Source: an uncultured Pseudoflavonifractor sp. (GTDB taxonomy: Bacteria > Bacillota > Clostridia > Oscillospirales > Oscillospiraceae). Taken from it: a stretch of 64,000 bases of DNA. The notes under the pieces were generated by a model. It was given only the letters and a program-made list of their open reading frames with translations. It made no database searches and was not told where the DNA came from. The position numbers and the translations under genes are program-made. The DNA lies in the NCBI GenBank assembly GCA_947577065.1, contig CANPTT010000008.1, forward strand, positions 1 through 64,000. Reading direction: 5' to 3'. Positions 37,201-46,839 of the stretch are shown in pieces (position 1 is the stretch's first letter; every line of letters starts with the position of its first letter).

Positions 37201-38907
37201 TCACAGCTCCCAATCCTCCTGCTCGGTATGGAGCAGTTCATGGGCCCTATGGGACAGGGGCGCACCCAAATAGCTCTTATAAAGCTCCTCCACTGCCGGG
37301 TTCTCATGGGAGAAGCGCAGGGCGTAGGAGCGGTCCAGCTCATAAAGCCGTTCCCCCCGCTCTCCCGCCAGCTCCTGCCCGTCACAGATGGGCTGTCCGC
37401 CCCCTCCGGCACAGCCGCCGGGGCAAGCCATGATCTCCACAAAATCGTAGGAGACCTCTCCCCTCTCCAAGGCTTCCACCAGCTTCCTGGCATTGCCCAG
37501 TCCACTGGCCACCGCCACTTTCAGCTTCTTATCCCGGATCTGGAAGGAGGCTTCCTTCCAACCATCCAGGCCCCGGACCTCAGAAAATGCGTCCACCTCC
37601 GGATTCCGACCGGTAAGCAGGTAGTAGGCGCTGCGCAGGGCCGCCTCCATAACACCGCCGGTGGCCCCAAAAATGACCCCCGCTCCGGTGGCGGTGCCCA
37701 GGGGCTGGTCAAATTCCTCTTCTTCCAGGGCCGCCACATCCACATGCCGCAGCAGCCGCCCCAGTTCCCGGGTGGTGAGGACCACATCCACATCCTTCCG
37801 GGCGGCGTCGTTCACCGCCGCCACATCACACTCGTACTTCTTGGCGGTGCAGGGCATAATGGACACGCAGAAGATCTTGTCCGCCTCCACCCCCAGCAGC
37901 TGGGCATAATAGCTCTTGGCCACCGCCCCAAACATCTGCTGGGGACTCTTGGCTGTGGAAAGCTTCTTCACCAGATGGGGATACTCCAGCTTCAAAAACC
38001 GTACCCATCCAGGACAGCAGGAGGTAAACATGGGCCCCTGCCGCCCCTCCTTGATGTGCTCAATGAGCTCGCTTCCCTCCTCCATGATGGTGAGGTCGGC
38101 GGAAAAATCAGTATCAAACACATAGTCCACGCCCAAGGCCCGGATGGCAGCCACCATACGTTTCTCCGTGGCCGCTTCGGCGCTCACGCCCACCGCGTCC
38201 CCCCAAGCCGCCCGGACGGCGGGGGCCACCTGGACCACCACGATCTTCTCGGGGTCGGCGACCGCTTGGCGGACTCTCTGGGTATCGTCCCGGACCGTAA
38301 GCGCTCCCACAGGGCAGTGGGTGATGCACTGCCCGCACAGGGCGCAGTTCACATCCCGAATGCTTTTCCCTCCGGCGACCTCTACCCTGGCCCGCTTCCC
38401 CGTTCCCGTCAAGGACCAAACCCCCAGGGTCTGTACCTTCTCGCACACATTGACACAGCGCAGGCACTGGATACACCGAGAGGCGTCCCGGACCAGCGGA
38501 AAGGTCTTGTCCCACTTGTTGGAGAAGGGCTTCTTCTCAAAGGGTTCCTCCTGCAGATTCAGGTCCAGGGCAACCTTCTGCAGCTTGCAGTTCCCATTGC
38601 GCATGCAGGTGGTGCAGGACACGTTATGCTGGCTCAGGATCAGCTGCACATTGATCCGTCTGGCGTCCAGGACCCGAGGAGTCGCGGTGCGGACCACCAT
38701 CCCCTCCTCCGCCACAGTGGCGCAGGCGGCGCTGAGCCGGTCCTGCCCCTCGATTTCCACCACGCACACCCGGCAGGCTCCGATCTCATTCAGATCCTTT
38801 AGATAGCAGAGAGTCGGAATGTCGATCCCCGCCTTCTTCGCGGCGTCTAAAATAGTAGTCCCCTGTTCCACCGCCACCGGGTGGCCATCGATCGTCAGTT
38901 TTACCAT
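37201..38907 (-). CDS. [FeFe]-hydrogenase, group A
   Basis: N-terminal 2Fe-2S domain; H-cluster motifs TSCCPGW, MPCTAKKYE, MACPGGCAGGGGQP. Confidence 0.96.
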   Translation of the reverse strand: MVKLTIDGHPVAVEQGTTILDAAKKAGIDIPTLCYLKDLNEIGACRVCVVEIEGQDRLSAACATVAEEGMVVRTATPRVLDARRINVQLILSQHNVSCTTCMRNGNCKLQKVALDLNLQEEPFEKKPFSNKWDKTFPLVRDASRCIQCLRCVNVCEKVQTLGVWSLTGTGKRARVEVAGGKSIRDVNCALCGQCITHCPVGALTVRDDTQRVRQAVADPEKIVVVQVAPAVRAAWGDAVGVSAEAATEKRMVAAIRALGVDYVFDTDFSADLTIMEEGSELIEHIKEGRQGPMFTSCCPGWVRFLKLEYPHLVKKLSTAKSPQQMFGAVAKSYYAQLLGVEADKIFCVSIMPCTAKKYECDVAAVNDAARKDVDVVLTTRELGRLLRHVDVAALEEEEFDQPLGTATGAGVIFGATGGVMEAALRSAYYLLTGRNPEVDAFSEVRGLDGWKEASFQIRDKKLKVAVASGLGNARKLVEALERGEVSYDFVEIMACPGGCAGGGGQPICDGQELAGERGERLYELDRSYALRFSHENPAVEELYKSYLGAPLSHRAHELLHTEQEDWEL

Positions 38908-40727
38908 CTCTTGTCCCTCCCTCCCCGGAACGAACCCATTCCATGATGATCGCAGCGCAGACACCGGGAGCACTCCTGATGCGCCTCCTGCTCGGTCATG
39001 CACAGCTCCATCAGAGCAAAGTCTCCCTTTCTCTCTCCGGCGGCCCGCTCGGCCATATTGATCCGTCCGCAGGGGCCCGCCGCGGTCCGCGGGGCGTCCG
39101 GGATGGCCACCGGTCGCGCCAGCACATGGTGGAACCCCAAGTACGCGTCAATGTTGGCGGCGGCCGTTTTCCCCGCCTCCACAGCCCGGATCACGGTGGA
39201 GGGTCCGCTTACCGCGTCTCCTCCGGCAAAAACAGCCTCGCTGCCAAAGACGGCGCAGCCCGCGTCACTCTTCAGGTTATTCCGGCTCACAGGCAGCCCC
39301 CGCTCGGCAAAGGTGGCGCTGTCCACCACCTGCCCGATGGCGGCCACGATCACGTCGCACTCCAGCCGCACCTCCTCCCGGTCCGCCTTCACCGGCCGGG
39401 GCCGCCCCCGGTCATAGGCCCCGGGAAGCTGGGGTTGGACAATAAGGGCGGCCACGTTCCCATCCCGGTCCTTCTCCACCCGAACAGGGGACATCATGGT
39501 CACCATCTCACAGCTCTCGGCAATGGCCCCCTCCACCTCCTCAGGAAGGGCGGTCATATCCTTTTGACGGCGGCGGTAGACACACTTGACCTCCTTGGCT
39601 CCAAGCCGCATGGCGGTCCGGGTGCAGTCCATAGCTACATTGCCGCCTCCCACGACCACCACCCGCTTGCCCCGAAGGTCCAGCTCCTCCTCATCCCCCA
39701 TGGCCCGCAGCAGCTCCACCGCGGACAGCACGTTCCCCGCGTCCTCTCCGGGAACTCCCAGGCTGTTGGCGGCGTGGGCGCCGATGGCGATGTATACCGC
39801 GTCAAATTCCTTGCGCAGCTGCTCATACCTCTCTCCGGTAATGGCGACTCCGGTCTCAGCCGTTACCCCGGTACTCAAAATAGCGTCGATATCCGCGCTT
39901 AAGTAAGACTCCGGCAGCCGGTACCGGGGAATGCCATAGCGCATCATACCTCCCAGCTTCTTCCGCTGCTCAAACACCGTAACTTGGTGGCCCATCAGCT
40001 GCAAAAAGTAGGCCGCCGTCAGCCCGGAGGGACCGCCTCCCACCACCGCCACCTTCTTTCCCGTGGCGGGCAGGGGCTCGGGAGTGGGCACCGTCCCCGC
40101 GTTGTCGATGGCCATGCGTTTGATCCCCCGGATGTTTATCGCATCGTCCACCATATTTCTCCGGCACACGTTCTCACAGGGATGCTCGCACACCAGGGCG
40201 CAGGCCGCTGGGAAGGGGTTGTCGTACCGGATGACCCGCACCGCGTCGGCATACCGCTTCTCCTTCACCAGGGCGATGTACTCCGGGATATCCACGTGAG
40301 CCGGACACCCCAGCTTACAGGGTACCGGTACAAAGGTAGCGGTACAGTGATCGGACAGGATATGGGCCATAAAGTCCTCATGGAAGGACTGGAGGCTCTC
40401 CAAAAGGCTCCCCGCCGCCTCATAGCCGATGGGGCAGTCGGCGCTGTCCCGAATCGCCTGGGCCAGCCGCTCCAGGGTATCCAGGTCCTCCATCTCTCCC
40501 CTGCCCTCCAGGATACGGCCCAGAATAAGGGACATCTGGTTCAGTCCTACCCGACACGGGACGCACTTGCCACAGCTTTGGGAGGCACACAGAGCCAAAA
40601 ATGCCGCGCTCTGCTCCACTGGACAGTTCCCCGCCGGAGCCACTGCCCCCCGCCGGGCCAGGTCGGCATACAGGCTGCTGACCTTTTTCTCCGCCCCGGA
40701 GGGATGGATGATCTCGATCCGATTCAT
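38901..40727 (-). CDS. NuoF C-terminal-like 4Fe-4S domain fused to GltD-like NAD(P)H FAD oxidoreductase
   Basis: SCGKCVPCRVGLNQM; then CKLGCPAHVDIPEYIALVKEKRYADAV, KKVAVVGGGPSGLTAAYFLQLMGHQVTVFE, VVVVGGGNVAMDCTRTAMRLGA. Confidence 0.93.
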   Translation of the reverse strand: MNRIEIIHPSGAEKKVSSLYADLARRGAVAPAGNCPVEQSAAFLALCASQSCGKCVPCRVGLNQMSLILGRILEGRGEMEDLDTLERLAQAIRDSADCPIGYEAAGSLLESLQSFHEDFMAHILSDHCTATFVPVPCKLGCPAHVDIPEYIALVKEKRYADAVRVIRYDNPFPAACALVCEHPCENVCRRNMVDDAINIRGIKRMAIDNAGTVPTPEPLPATGKKVAVVGGGPSGLTAAYFLQLMGHQVTVFEQRKKLGGMMRYGIPRYRLPESYLSADIDAILSTGVTAETGVAITGERYEQLRKEFDAVYIAIGAHAANSLGVPGEDAGNVLSAVELLRAMGDEEELDLRGKRVVVVGGGNVAMDCTRTAMRLGAKEVKCVYRRRQKDMTALPEEVEGAIAESCEMVTMMSPVRVEKDRDGNVAALIVQPQLPGAYDRGRPRPVKADREEVRLECDVIVAAIGQVVDSATFAERGLPVSRNNLKSDAGCAVFGSEAVFAGGDAVSGPSTVIRAVEAGKTAAANIDAYLGFHHVLARPVAIPDAPRTAAGPCGRINMAERAAGERKGDFALMELCMTEQEAHQECSRCLRCDHHGMGSFRGGRDKRW

Positions 40728-40834
40728 TCCCGCTCACTCCTTTATTCTTATTTTGTCAAAAAACTTTCGTTTTCCCCATTATATCACCACATTGTCCCCG
40801 GTGAATAGCCCCAGATTTTTCATTGTTCTCCCCG

Positions 40835-41146
40835 TCAGGCCACCAGCACCCCTTCCACCGCCAGCACCACCAAACAGCAGCATACCGCCACCGGAAACAG
40901 ACCCGCCCCCGCGAAGGCCAGGCCGACCCCCGCCGCCAACGCCAGCGCCCCGGCCACAGGGGACTGGGTGGTCTCTACGATGGCGGGGAAGGTCATGACC
41001 GCCAAGGTCACATAGGGTACATAGTAAAGAAAGGACCGGATAAATCGGCTTTTGATCTGTCCCCGGATCAGAGTCAGGGGCAGCACTCGGACGGCAAAGG
41101 AGACCAGGGACATGACCGCGATATAGATATATATGTTACCCCCCAT
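40835..41146 (-). CDS. azlD: Branched-chain amino acid transporter AzlD family
   Basis: ~104 aa multi-TM protein adjacent to AzlC: VRVLPLTLIRGQIKSRFIRSFLYYVPYVTLAVMTFPAI. Confidence 0.87.
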   Translation of the reverse strand: MGGNIYIYIAVMSLVSFAVRVLPLTLIRGQIKSRFIRSFLYYVPYVTLAVMTFPAIVETTQSPVAGALALAAGVGLAFAGAGLFPVAVCCCLVVLAVEGVLVA

Positions 41147-41876
41147 GGCATTCTTCCTCCTTTATCGGAAACAGGACCGCGGCGCCCCCCGCCAGCAGCA
41201 CAGTCAGCAAAATGACCCGAGTCCCCCCGGTGAGCCAGTCCAGCCGGAAAGCCCCCGCCGCCCTTCCCAAGGCAAAGCTGCAAAGAAAGCTTAGAAGCAC
41301 CAGCGCCCCCACCACCCTGTCCCTTCGGGCGGGGGGAATGATAATGGCCAAAAACATGCCGTACAGCGCCACGCTGAGGGCGCTCACCACCCGAAGAGGC
41401 AGAATGTTCCCGGCCACGATCCCCAGCGCGGTCCCCGCTGCCCAACTGGGGATGGACACCAGCATAGCTCCATATGTATAGACAGGTTCCACCGCTCCCA
41501 TCCGGGCCATGGTAACGCCAAAGATCTCATCGGTGATCCCGAAGCCTACTCCGAGCCGGTGCCAGAGGGAAGTCTCAGGGGAAAATCTTTGACTTAGGGC
41601 ACAGCTCATCAGTAGATACCGGGCGTTAGTGATGAGGATCGTGAGAGCCAGCTCCCAGTAGGGGGCCATGGCGGCAATGGCGGTGATCCCCGCGTACTCC
41701 CCGGCGGAGGCGTGGTTCAAAATGCTGATCACAAACCCCTGCGCCGCGGTGAGCCCCGCGTTGCGCCCGGCTATGCCCAGAGAGAAAGCCACGGCAAAGT
41801 ATCCCATGGCAATGGGGACCCCGTCCCGCAGTCCGGCCCGGAAGGCCCCTCTTTTTTCCATAGTCATGGGCATCAT
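41136..41876 (-). CDS. azlC: Branched-chain amino acid permease AzlC family
   Basis: GLRDGVPIAMGYFAVAFSLGIAGRNAGLTAAQGFVISILNHASAGEYAGITAI...RYLLMSCALSQR. Confidence 0.92.
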   Translation of the reverse strand: MMPMTMEKRGAFRAGLRDGVPIAMGYFAVAFSLGIAGRNAGLTAAQGFVISILNHASAGEYAGITAIAAMAPYWELALTILITNARYLLMSCALSQRFSPETSLWHRLGVGFGITDEIFGVTMARMGAVEPVYTYGAMLVSIPSWAAGTALGIVAGNILPLRVVSALSVALYGMFLAIIIPPARRDRVVGALVLLSFLCSFALGRAAGAFRLDWLTGGTRVILLTVLLAGGAAVLFPIKEEECHGG

Positions 41877-42577
41877 TGCCCCTTTCCGGTCAAGTTTTCT
41901 GTCACATCCACCACAGTGAGGGTCCGCCCGTCCACGGTGAAGCGGACCTCCAACCCGGCGAAGGCCATACCGTAGACCCGCTCCGGGTCGGCCTGATAGT
42001 GGGGCCGGGGATCCCAGGCCAGGACCCCCCGCAGGGCCTGCACCCGCTCAGGAGGGATCCTTCCCTCCATTTCCGGGGAAATGACCACCTTCAGCGTCTC
42101 CGCCGGGGCGGGGGCAAAGCCCTCCGAGGCCTCAGGACGGCAGTCGGCATAGGGAACGTATGGCTTGATATCGTAAATGGGGGTGCCGTCCATCAGATCG
42201 GCGCCGGATACGTGGAGCACAGGCCCCTTTGGGGTGGATAGCTCCACCCTCTCCAGCTTTACGCAGGAAAGGCCCAGGCCGTTGGGCCGGAAGGGAGACC
42301 GGGTGGCGAAGACCCCCAGCCGCTCGTTGCCCCCCAGCCGGGGGGGACGTACCGTGGGGGACCAGGTCTCCCGGCGGTTTTCCGAAAAGCCCCAGATGAG
42401 CCACAGGTGGGAGAAGCCCTCTATCCCCCGGAGAGCGTCGGGGCAGCGGTATTCCGGCTCAAAGGTCACTGTGGAGCGCAGCTCCTCCACCAGCCCACTC
42501 TGCCGGGGGATGCCGAACTTGGTGGGGAACTGGCTCTCCATCCGGGCGATCACCTTCAGTCCCGTTCCCTCCTCCAT
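41873..42577 (-). CDS. trmO: tRNA (N6-threonylcarbamoyladenosine37-N6)-methyltransferase TrmO
   Basis: FPTKFGIPRQSGLVEELRSTVTFEPEYRCPDALRGIEGFSHLWLIWGF...RSPFRPNGLGLSCVKLE. Confidence 0.93.
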   Translation of the reverse strand: MEEGTGLKVIARMESQFPTKFGIPRQSGLVEELRSTVTFEPEYRCPDALRGIEGFSHLWLIWGFSENRRETWSPTVRPPRLGGNERLGVFATRSPFRPNGLGLSCVKLERVELSTPKGPVLHVSGADLMDGTPIYDIKPYVPYADCRPEASEGFAPAPAETLKVVISPEMEGRIPPERVQALRGVLAWDPRPHYQADPERVYGMAFAGLEVRFTVDGRTLTVVDVTENLTGKGQ

Positions 42578-42732
42578 GTCCGTCTCCCCCTTTCCTTTGG
42601 AAAAAATCATACCACAACCCGCCGTCAAACACAAGCGGTCCCTCCGGCGCTCCCATTTTTCAATTTTGCCTTTCCCTTGTTTCCCCTTGCTGGTATAATA
42701 GACTCATCACTAAAGAAACGGGAGGTATTTTC

Positions 42733-43446
42733 ATGAGCACCCATATCAGCGCCCAGCCCGGCCAGATCGCCCCCAAGGTCCTGATGCCCGGCGATCCTCT
42801 CCGAGCCAAATACATCGCGGAAAAGTTCCTGGCGGACCCGGTGTGCATCAACGAGATCCGGGGCATGTACGGCTACACCGGACGTTATAAGGACCAGCCC
42901 GTCACCGTCATGGCCTCGGGCATGGGAACCCCCTCCCTGATGATCTACATGACCGAGCTCTGCCGGGACTATAAGGTCAGGGAGTTTGTCCGCATCGGCA
43001 CCTGCGGGGCGGTGCGGGAGAGTCTGAAGGTGAACGACCTGATCCTCTCCACCGCCACCAGCACCACCTCGGGCATCAATCTCTACGACCTGCCCGGCAC
43101 CTTTGCCCCCGCCGCTGACTTCGACCTGAGCCGCCGGGCCTGGGAGCAGGCCAAAAAGGCGGGGCTTGCCCTCCACACGGGCACCACCCTGTGCAACGAC
43201 CACTTTTATGTGGAGGACAAGCCCGCCTACAGCCGCAAGTGGGAGAAGTGGGGGATCCTGGCCTCCGAGCAGGAAGGGGCGGGCCTCTACTCCGTGGCCG
43301 CCCGGGAGGGGGTCAAGGCCCTGATGCTCCTCACGGTGGTAGCCAACCTCTACCATCCTGAGGAGGACGTCCTCACCGCCCAGGAGCGGGAGCGGGGCCT
43401 GGACCGGATGATCCTGCTGGGGCTGGATACGCTGGTCAGTGAGTAG
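42733..43446 (+). CDS. deoD: DeoD-type purine nucleoside phosphorylase
   Basis: MSTHISAQPGQIAPKVLMPGDPLRAKYIAEKFLADPVCINEIRGMYGYTGRYKDQPVTVMASGMGTPSLMIY. Confidence 0.9.
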   Translation: MSTHISAQPGQIAPKVLMPGDPLRAKYIAEKFLADPVCINEIRGMYGYTGRYKDQPVTVMASGMGTPSLMIYMTELCRDYKVREFVRIGTCGAVRESLKVNDLILSTATSTTSGINLYDLPGTFAPAADFDLSRRAWEQAKKAGLALHTGTTLCNDHFYVEDKPAYSRKWEKWGILASEQEGAGLYSVAAREGVKALMLLTVVANLYHPEEDVLTAQERERGLDRMILLGLDTLVSE

Positions 43447-43511
43447 GTTTTTCTCCGCAGAAAAGAGACGCCTTCTTTTTATGCCAAGCGATCCCCCCCC
43501 CAAAAAGCGAC

Positions 43512-43556
43512 AGAAGACTCTCTCCCACGATCTGATATCGTGGGAGAGAGTCTTCT
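43512..43556. terminator. Long perfect hairpin, terminator-like
   Basis: 20-bp stem AGAAGACTCTCTCCCACGAT-CTGAT-ATCGTGGGAGAGAGTCTTCT. Confidence 0.75.
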
Positions 43557-43616
43557 TTGCTCGTTCCAGGCCCTGCCCTGTGCCCTATATTGCCCGGCGG
43601 CGCTCCCCGCCCCCTC

Positions 43617-44405
43617 TCAGCGGCCCAAAGCCTCCATAAAACGTCGGACCCGACTTTCCTCTATAGGGTTCCAGACGTTTCCGTCCCTTTTAAAGGAGCT
43701 TCCCACAATGGCCCCGTCCGCGATTTGAAGAAATTCGGCCCCGTTTTGAGCGGAGATCCCGCTCCCCAGCAAAACAGGAAGCGCTCCCGCTGCTCTTTTG
43801 GCCTCTCTCACATCCTCCAGGGTGGGATTGTGCCCTGTGGCAATGCCGGTAATGATAATGGCGGACGCCTCCGCCTCCTTTGCCGCCTCGATAGAAAAAT
43901 CCATAGGCTGTTCCGCCAGCGGATAGGTATGCTTCACCTGGATGTCCGCAAAAATCATTGTCTTCGCCGGATACCGGGCCTTCCGCCGCAGAAGAGAGGG
44001 ACCCGCCGCCAGCGTGATCCCCTGGGGACCCACCCGGTTTTCCACCAATGCCTCTACCCGGATAAAATCATACCCCGCCGCATGGGCAATACTCCATTCC
44101 GCGGCGGTATCGTTAAATTGAACGTTCAGTCCCAGCACAAGTCCGCTCTCCTGCCGCAGGCGGCCGGCCAATACAGCCATTGCCGTCAGGGTGGCTATCT
44201 CATTTTCTATACTGTAGGGCACATCGCCAAAGTTTTCTACAATAGCGGCGTCCACCCCTCCCCGCTCCAGAGCATGGAGATCCTCCGCCGCCGCCCGGTA
44301 TATTCCCTCCATATCTCCGTCATAATGAGGCGTCCCCGGCAGAGCCCTCAGGTGGACCATGCCGATAACCGCCTTTTTCCCTTGAAACACAGTTTGAAAA
44401 TCCAT
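43617..44405 (-). CDS. BtpA/SgcQ family protein
   Basis: GKKAVIGMVHLRALPGTPHYDGDMEGIYRAAAEDLHALERGGVDAAIVENFGDVPYS. Confidence 0.93.
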   Translation of the reverse strand: MDFQTVFQGKKAVIGMVHLRALPGTPHYDGDMEGIYRAAAEDLHALERGGVDAAIVENFGDVPYSIENEIATLTAMAVLAGRLRQESGLVLGLNVQFNDTAAEWSIAHAAGYDFIRVEALVENRVGPQGITLAAGPSLLRRKARYPAKTMIFADIQVKHTYPLAEQPMDFSIEAAKEAEASAIIITGIATGHNPTLEDVREAKRAAGALPVLLGSGISAQNGAEFLQIADGAIVGSSFKRDGNVWNPIEESRVRRFMEALGR

Positions 44406-44449
44406 GCCTTCTCCTCCTTTTTTCTTATAGCCGTCCCACTGATTTTTTG

Positions 44450-45100
44450 CTAAATGACCGAGCGGATATACTCCCCCATCTCTTTTACCGTACGGGCGGA
44501 AAAGACGTGGGGGATCCCGTCCAGACTTCCGGGCCGCCGAAATCCCTCCCCCCGCAGCAGGGGGACAAAGGCCACGCCCGCCTCCGCCGCCGCCAGGCCG
44601 TCCTGGGGACTATCTCCAAACATGACCGCCCTTTCCGCGGCCCGGTCCAGGCTTGCCAGACATTCCCGGATCAGGCCCGCTTTGCCCCCCGTCCCCATGT
44701 CCAGGGCTATATGATCAAAGCATTCCGACAAGCCTGTGCGAGACAGGACCTCTTGGGCCAAATGGTGCTCTTTCAGCGTTGCCAGCGCTGTTTTTCCGCC
44801 CCGGTCACGAATATAATACAGAAAATCAAATACCCCGTCAAATATCACCGTCCGGTCCACCCCCAACTCCATATAGCCCTCCCGGTAGACCTTAAGCATA
44901 TCCTCGATCTCGGCAGCCGAAGCGTGATAGTGCGTCACAAAGGAATCCTTCAGCGCCGGGCCCAAAAAGGTTCGCAGCGCCTCTTCAGACAGCGGCCGCA
45001 ATTTCAAACGCTGCTCCATCCGCCGCAGAGCGGTCAGGATCGCTCCGTCGCTGTCAATAAGCGTTCCGTCCAAATCGAATAGAAAGCAATCTATTCCCAC
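44450..45100 (-). CDS. HAD-family phosphatase (PGP-like)
   Basis: CFLFDLDGTLIDSDGAILTALRRMEQ...VMFGDSPQDGLAAAEAGVAFVPLLRG. Confidence 0.88.
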   Translation of the reverse strand: MGIDCFLFDLDGTLIDSDGAILTALRRMEQRLKLRPLSEEALRTFLGPALKDSFVTHYHASAAEIEDMLKVYREGYMELGVDRTVIFDGVFDFLYYIRDRGGKTALATLKEHHLAQEVLSRTGLSECFDHIALDMGTGGKAGLIRECLASLDRAAERAVMFGDSPQDGLAAAEAGVAFVPLLRGEGFRRPGSLDGIPHVFSARTVKEMGEYIRSVI

Positions 45101-45190
45101 TGTTGTCCCCTCCTGTCTATCTCCGATTCAAAGAGGCAGGCTCACGCGCCCCGGTCAACGCCCAAAGCCGCCTGACCTTGTTATAAAAAG

Positions 45191-45228
45191 ATGGGGACAG
45201 CCTGTATCGTTCGGACGGCTGTCCCCAT
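45191..45228. terminator. Bidirectional-looking terminator inside the PTS gene cluster
   Basis: ATGGGGACAGCC-N14-GGCTGTCCCCAT with T-runs on both 3' sides. Confidence 0.85.
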
Positions 45229-45231
45229 TTT

Positions 45232-45957
45232 TTATAGCTTCCAGAGCTTCCTGGCGTTATCGTAAAAGATTTTTTTCTTGTCTTCCTCCGACAGCCCGTA
45301 GGGCTCAAATTTGACGATCTCACTGCCAGGATATTTATAAGGCCAGTCCGTAGCAAACAAGATCCGGTCAGGGCCCAGCTCCTCCAGGGCCTTTTCCATT
45401 ACCTGGATCTCCACCTGTCCCGCCGTATCCACATACACATTGGAAAGGGGCTTCGCACACTCCACGCAGCCATAGCCAAAGTCCAGATATCCAATGTGCG
45501 CAAAGACAAAGGTCGCGTCAGGGTGACGGGCGGCAATGGCCGCCCACTGCTGCGGCAGCGCCAAGGGCGCGGTCCCTGTATGACAGAGAATCGGCACGTC
45601 ATAGGGCGCTATGGCGTCAATGATCTTGTCCAACGCCGTATTGTTGTCAGGAAAATATCCGTGCTTCCAGGAGTGGAACTTGATCCCCCGAAAATATCCA
45701 CTATCCAGGCAGCGGCGCACCTCATCCACCGCTCCCGGCTCCCGGGGATTTATGTAGGCAAAGCCCACGATCCGGTCCGGGCACTCCTCTACCGCCGCCT
45801 TGACCTGGTCGTTAAGCTCAGCGGTAAGTACCCCATTCAGGATCGACAATCCGGAGCGCTCAATCTGGAACCGATCCATAGAGGCCACCAGATCCTTTAG
45901 ACTGTAACTGCCCCCTTTGCTGCTTTTCCCCATGTGGACATGAAAATCGTTGATCAT
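45232..45957 (-). CDS. Amidohydrolase family (amidohydrolase_2-type) protein
   Basis: MINDFHVHMGKSS...RGIKFHSWKHGYFPDN...VPILCHTGT...FVFAHIGYLDFGY...RILFATDWPY. Confidence 0.9.
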   Translation of the reverse strand: MINDFHVHMGKSSKGGSYSLKDLVASMDRFQIERSGLSILNGVLTAELNDQVKAAVEECPDRIVGFAYINPREPGAVDEVRRCLDSGYFRGIKFHSWKHGYFPDNNTALDKIIDAIAPYDVPILCHTGTAPLALPQQWAAIAARHPDATFVFAHIGYLDFGYGCVECAKPLSNVYVDTAGQVEIQVMEKALEELGPDRILFATDWPYKYPGSEIVKFEPYGLSEEDKKKIFYDNARKLWKL

Positions 45958-46006
45958 GGAATTCCCTTCTTCCTTCAAGGTATCCGGTTCGCAGTCGCAC
46001 TTTCGC

Positions 46007-46822
46007 TCAGAATATCCCCAAATACGTACCGGCCACTCCCGCCGCCATCAGGGCCAGCATAAGGACGATGGGAGATACCTTTTTCTTTGATACCAGATAG
46101 AACATGAGCAAGGTCAGTCCCACGGGAAGGATCCCGGGAAGCAGGCCGTCCAGAGTCTGCTGAAGACTGATCACCGTATCGCCCGCCGTATAGGCCAGGG
46201 AGGTGTTCAGGCTCACCACGCCCGGAGTAAAGCCGCCGATGATCACAAACGCGGCCACCGCCGCCAACTCAGTGATCTTGCTGATCAGGCCGGATCTTTG
46301 CAGGTCGGCCACCAGCGTAACGCCCTTTTCATATCCCTTGAACACGCCAAAGTAGCGCACTCCCAGAGTAATGATGCTCATGCCCACCAAAAACAGAAGG
46401 GGACCCAGGATGCTGCCTTGGAGCGCCAGTCCGCAGGCAATGCCTGCCAGGATGGGCCGGGCCGTACCATTGATCAGGCTGTCGCCCAGGGCGGCCAGAG
46501 GGCCCATGAGTGCGGTCTTGACCGCGCTTATGGCGGAGGGATCCACATCCCCCTCTGTCGCCAACCGCTCCTCCATGGCGGCGGCCACACCCACCGGAAT
46601 GGCCGAGACCATGGGCTGGGTCAGGAACAGCTCCATGTGCCGCTCCATCGCCTGCGTCTTCTCCTCCGGCGTATCGTAGTACTTTTCAATAATGGGTCCC
46701 ATGGCCTGAGTAAAGCCGATGCACTGCTGCCGTTCAAAGTTTAGAGCACTGCGGATAAACATCTGGTTGCGCAGGATCTTCCAAAGATCCTTCCGGGTCA
46801 ATCTTTGATCGGTATTTTTCAT
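46007..46822 (-). CDS. PTS mannose/fructose/sorbose-family IID component
   Basis: LTRKDLWKILRNQMFIRSALNFERQQCIGFTQAMGPIIEKYYDTPEEKTQAMERHMELFLTQP. Confidence 0.93.
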   Translation of the reverse strand: MKNTDQRLTRKDLWKILRNQMFIRSALNFERQQCIGFTQAMGPIIEKYYDTPEEKTQAMERHMELFLTQPMVSAIPVGVAAAMEERLATEGDVDPSAISAVKTALMGPLAALGDSLINGTARPILAGIACGLALQGSILGPLLFLVGMSIITLGVRYFGVFKGYEKGVTLVADLQRSGLISKITELAAVAAFVIIGGFTPGVVSLNTSLAYTAGDTVISLQQTLDGLLPGILPVGLTLLMFYLVSKKKVSPIVLMLALMAAGVAGTYLGIF

Positions 46823-46839
46823 GGGGGTCTCCTCCTCTC

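Noticed and set aside
36397-38802. 801-aa plus-strand ORF
   Set aside because: Antisense shadow of merR and the [FeFe]-hydrogenase.
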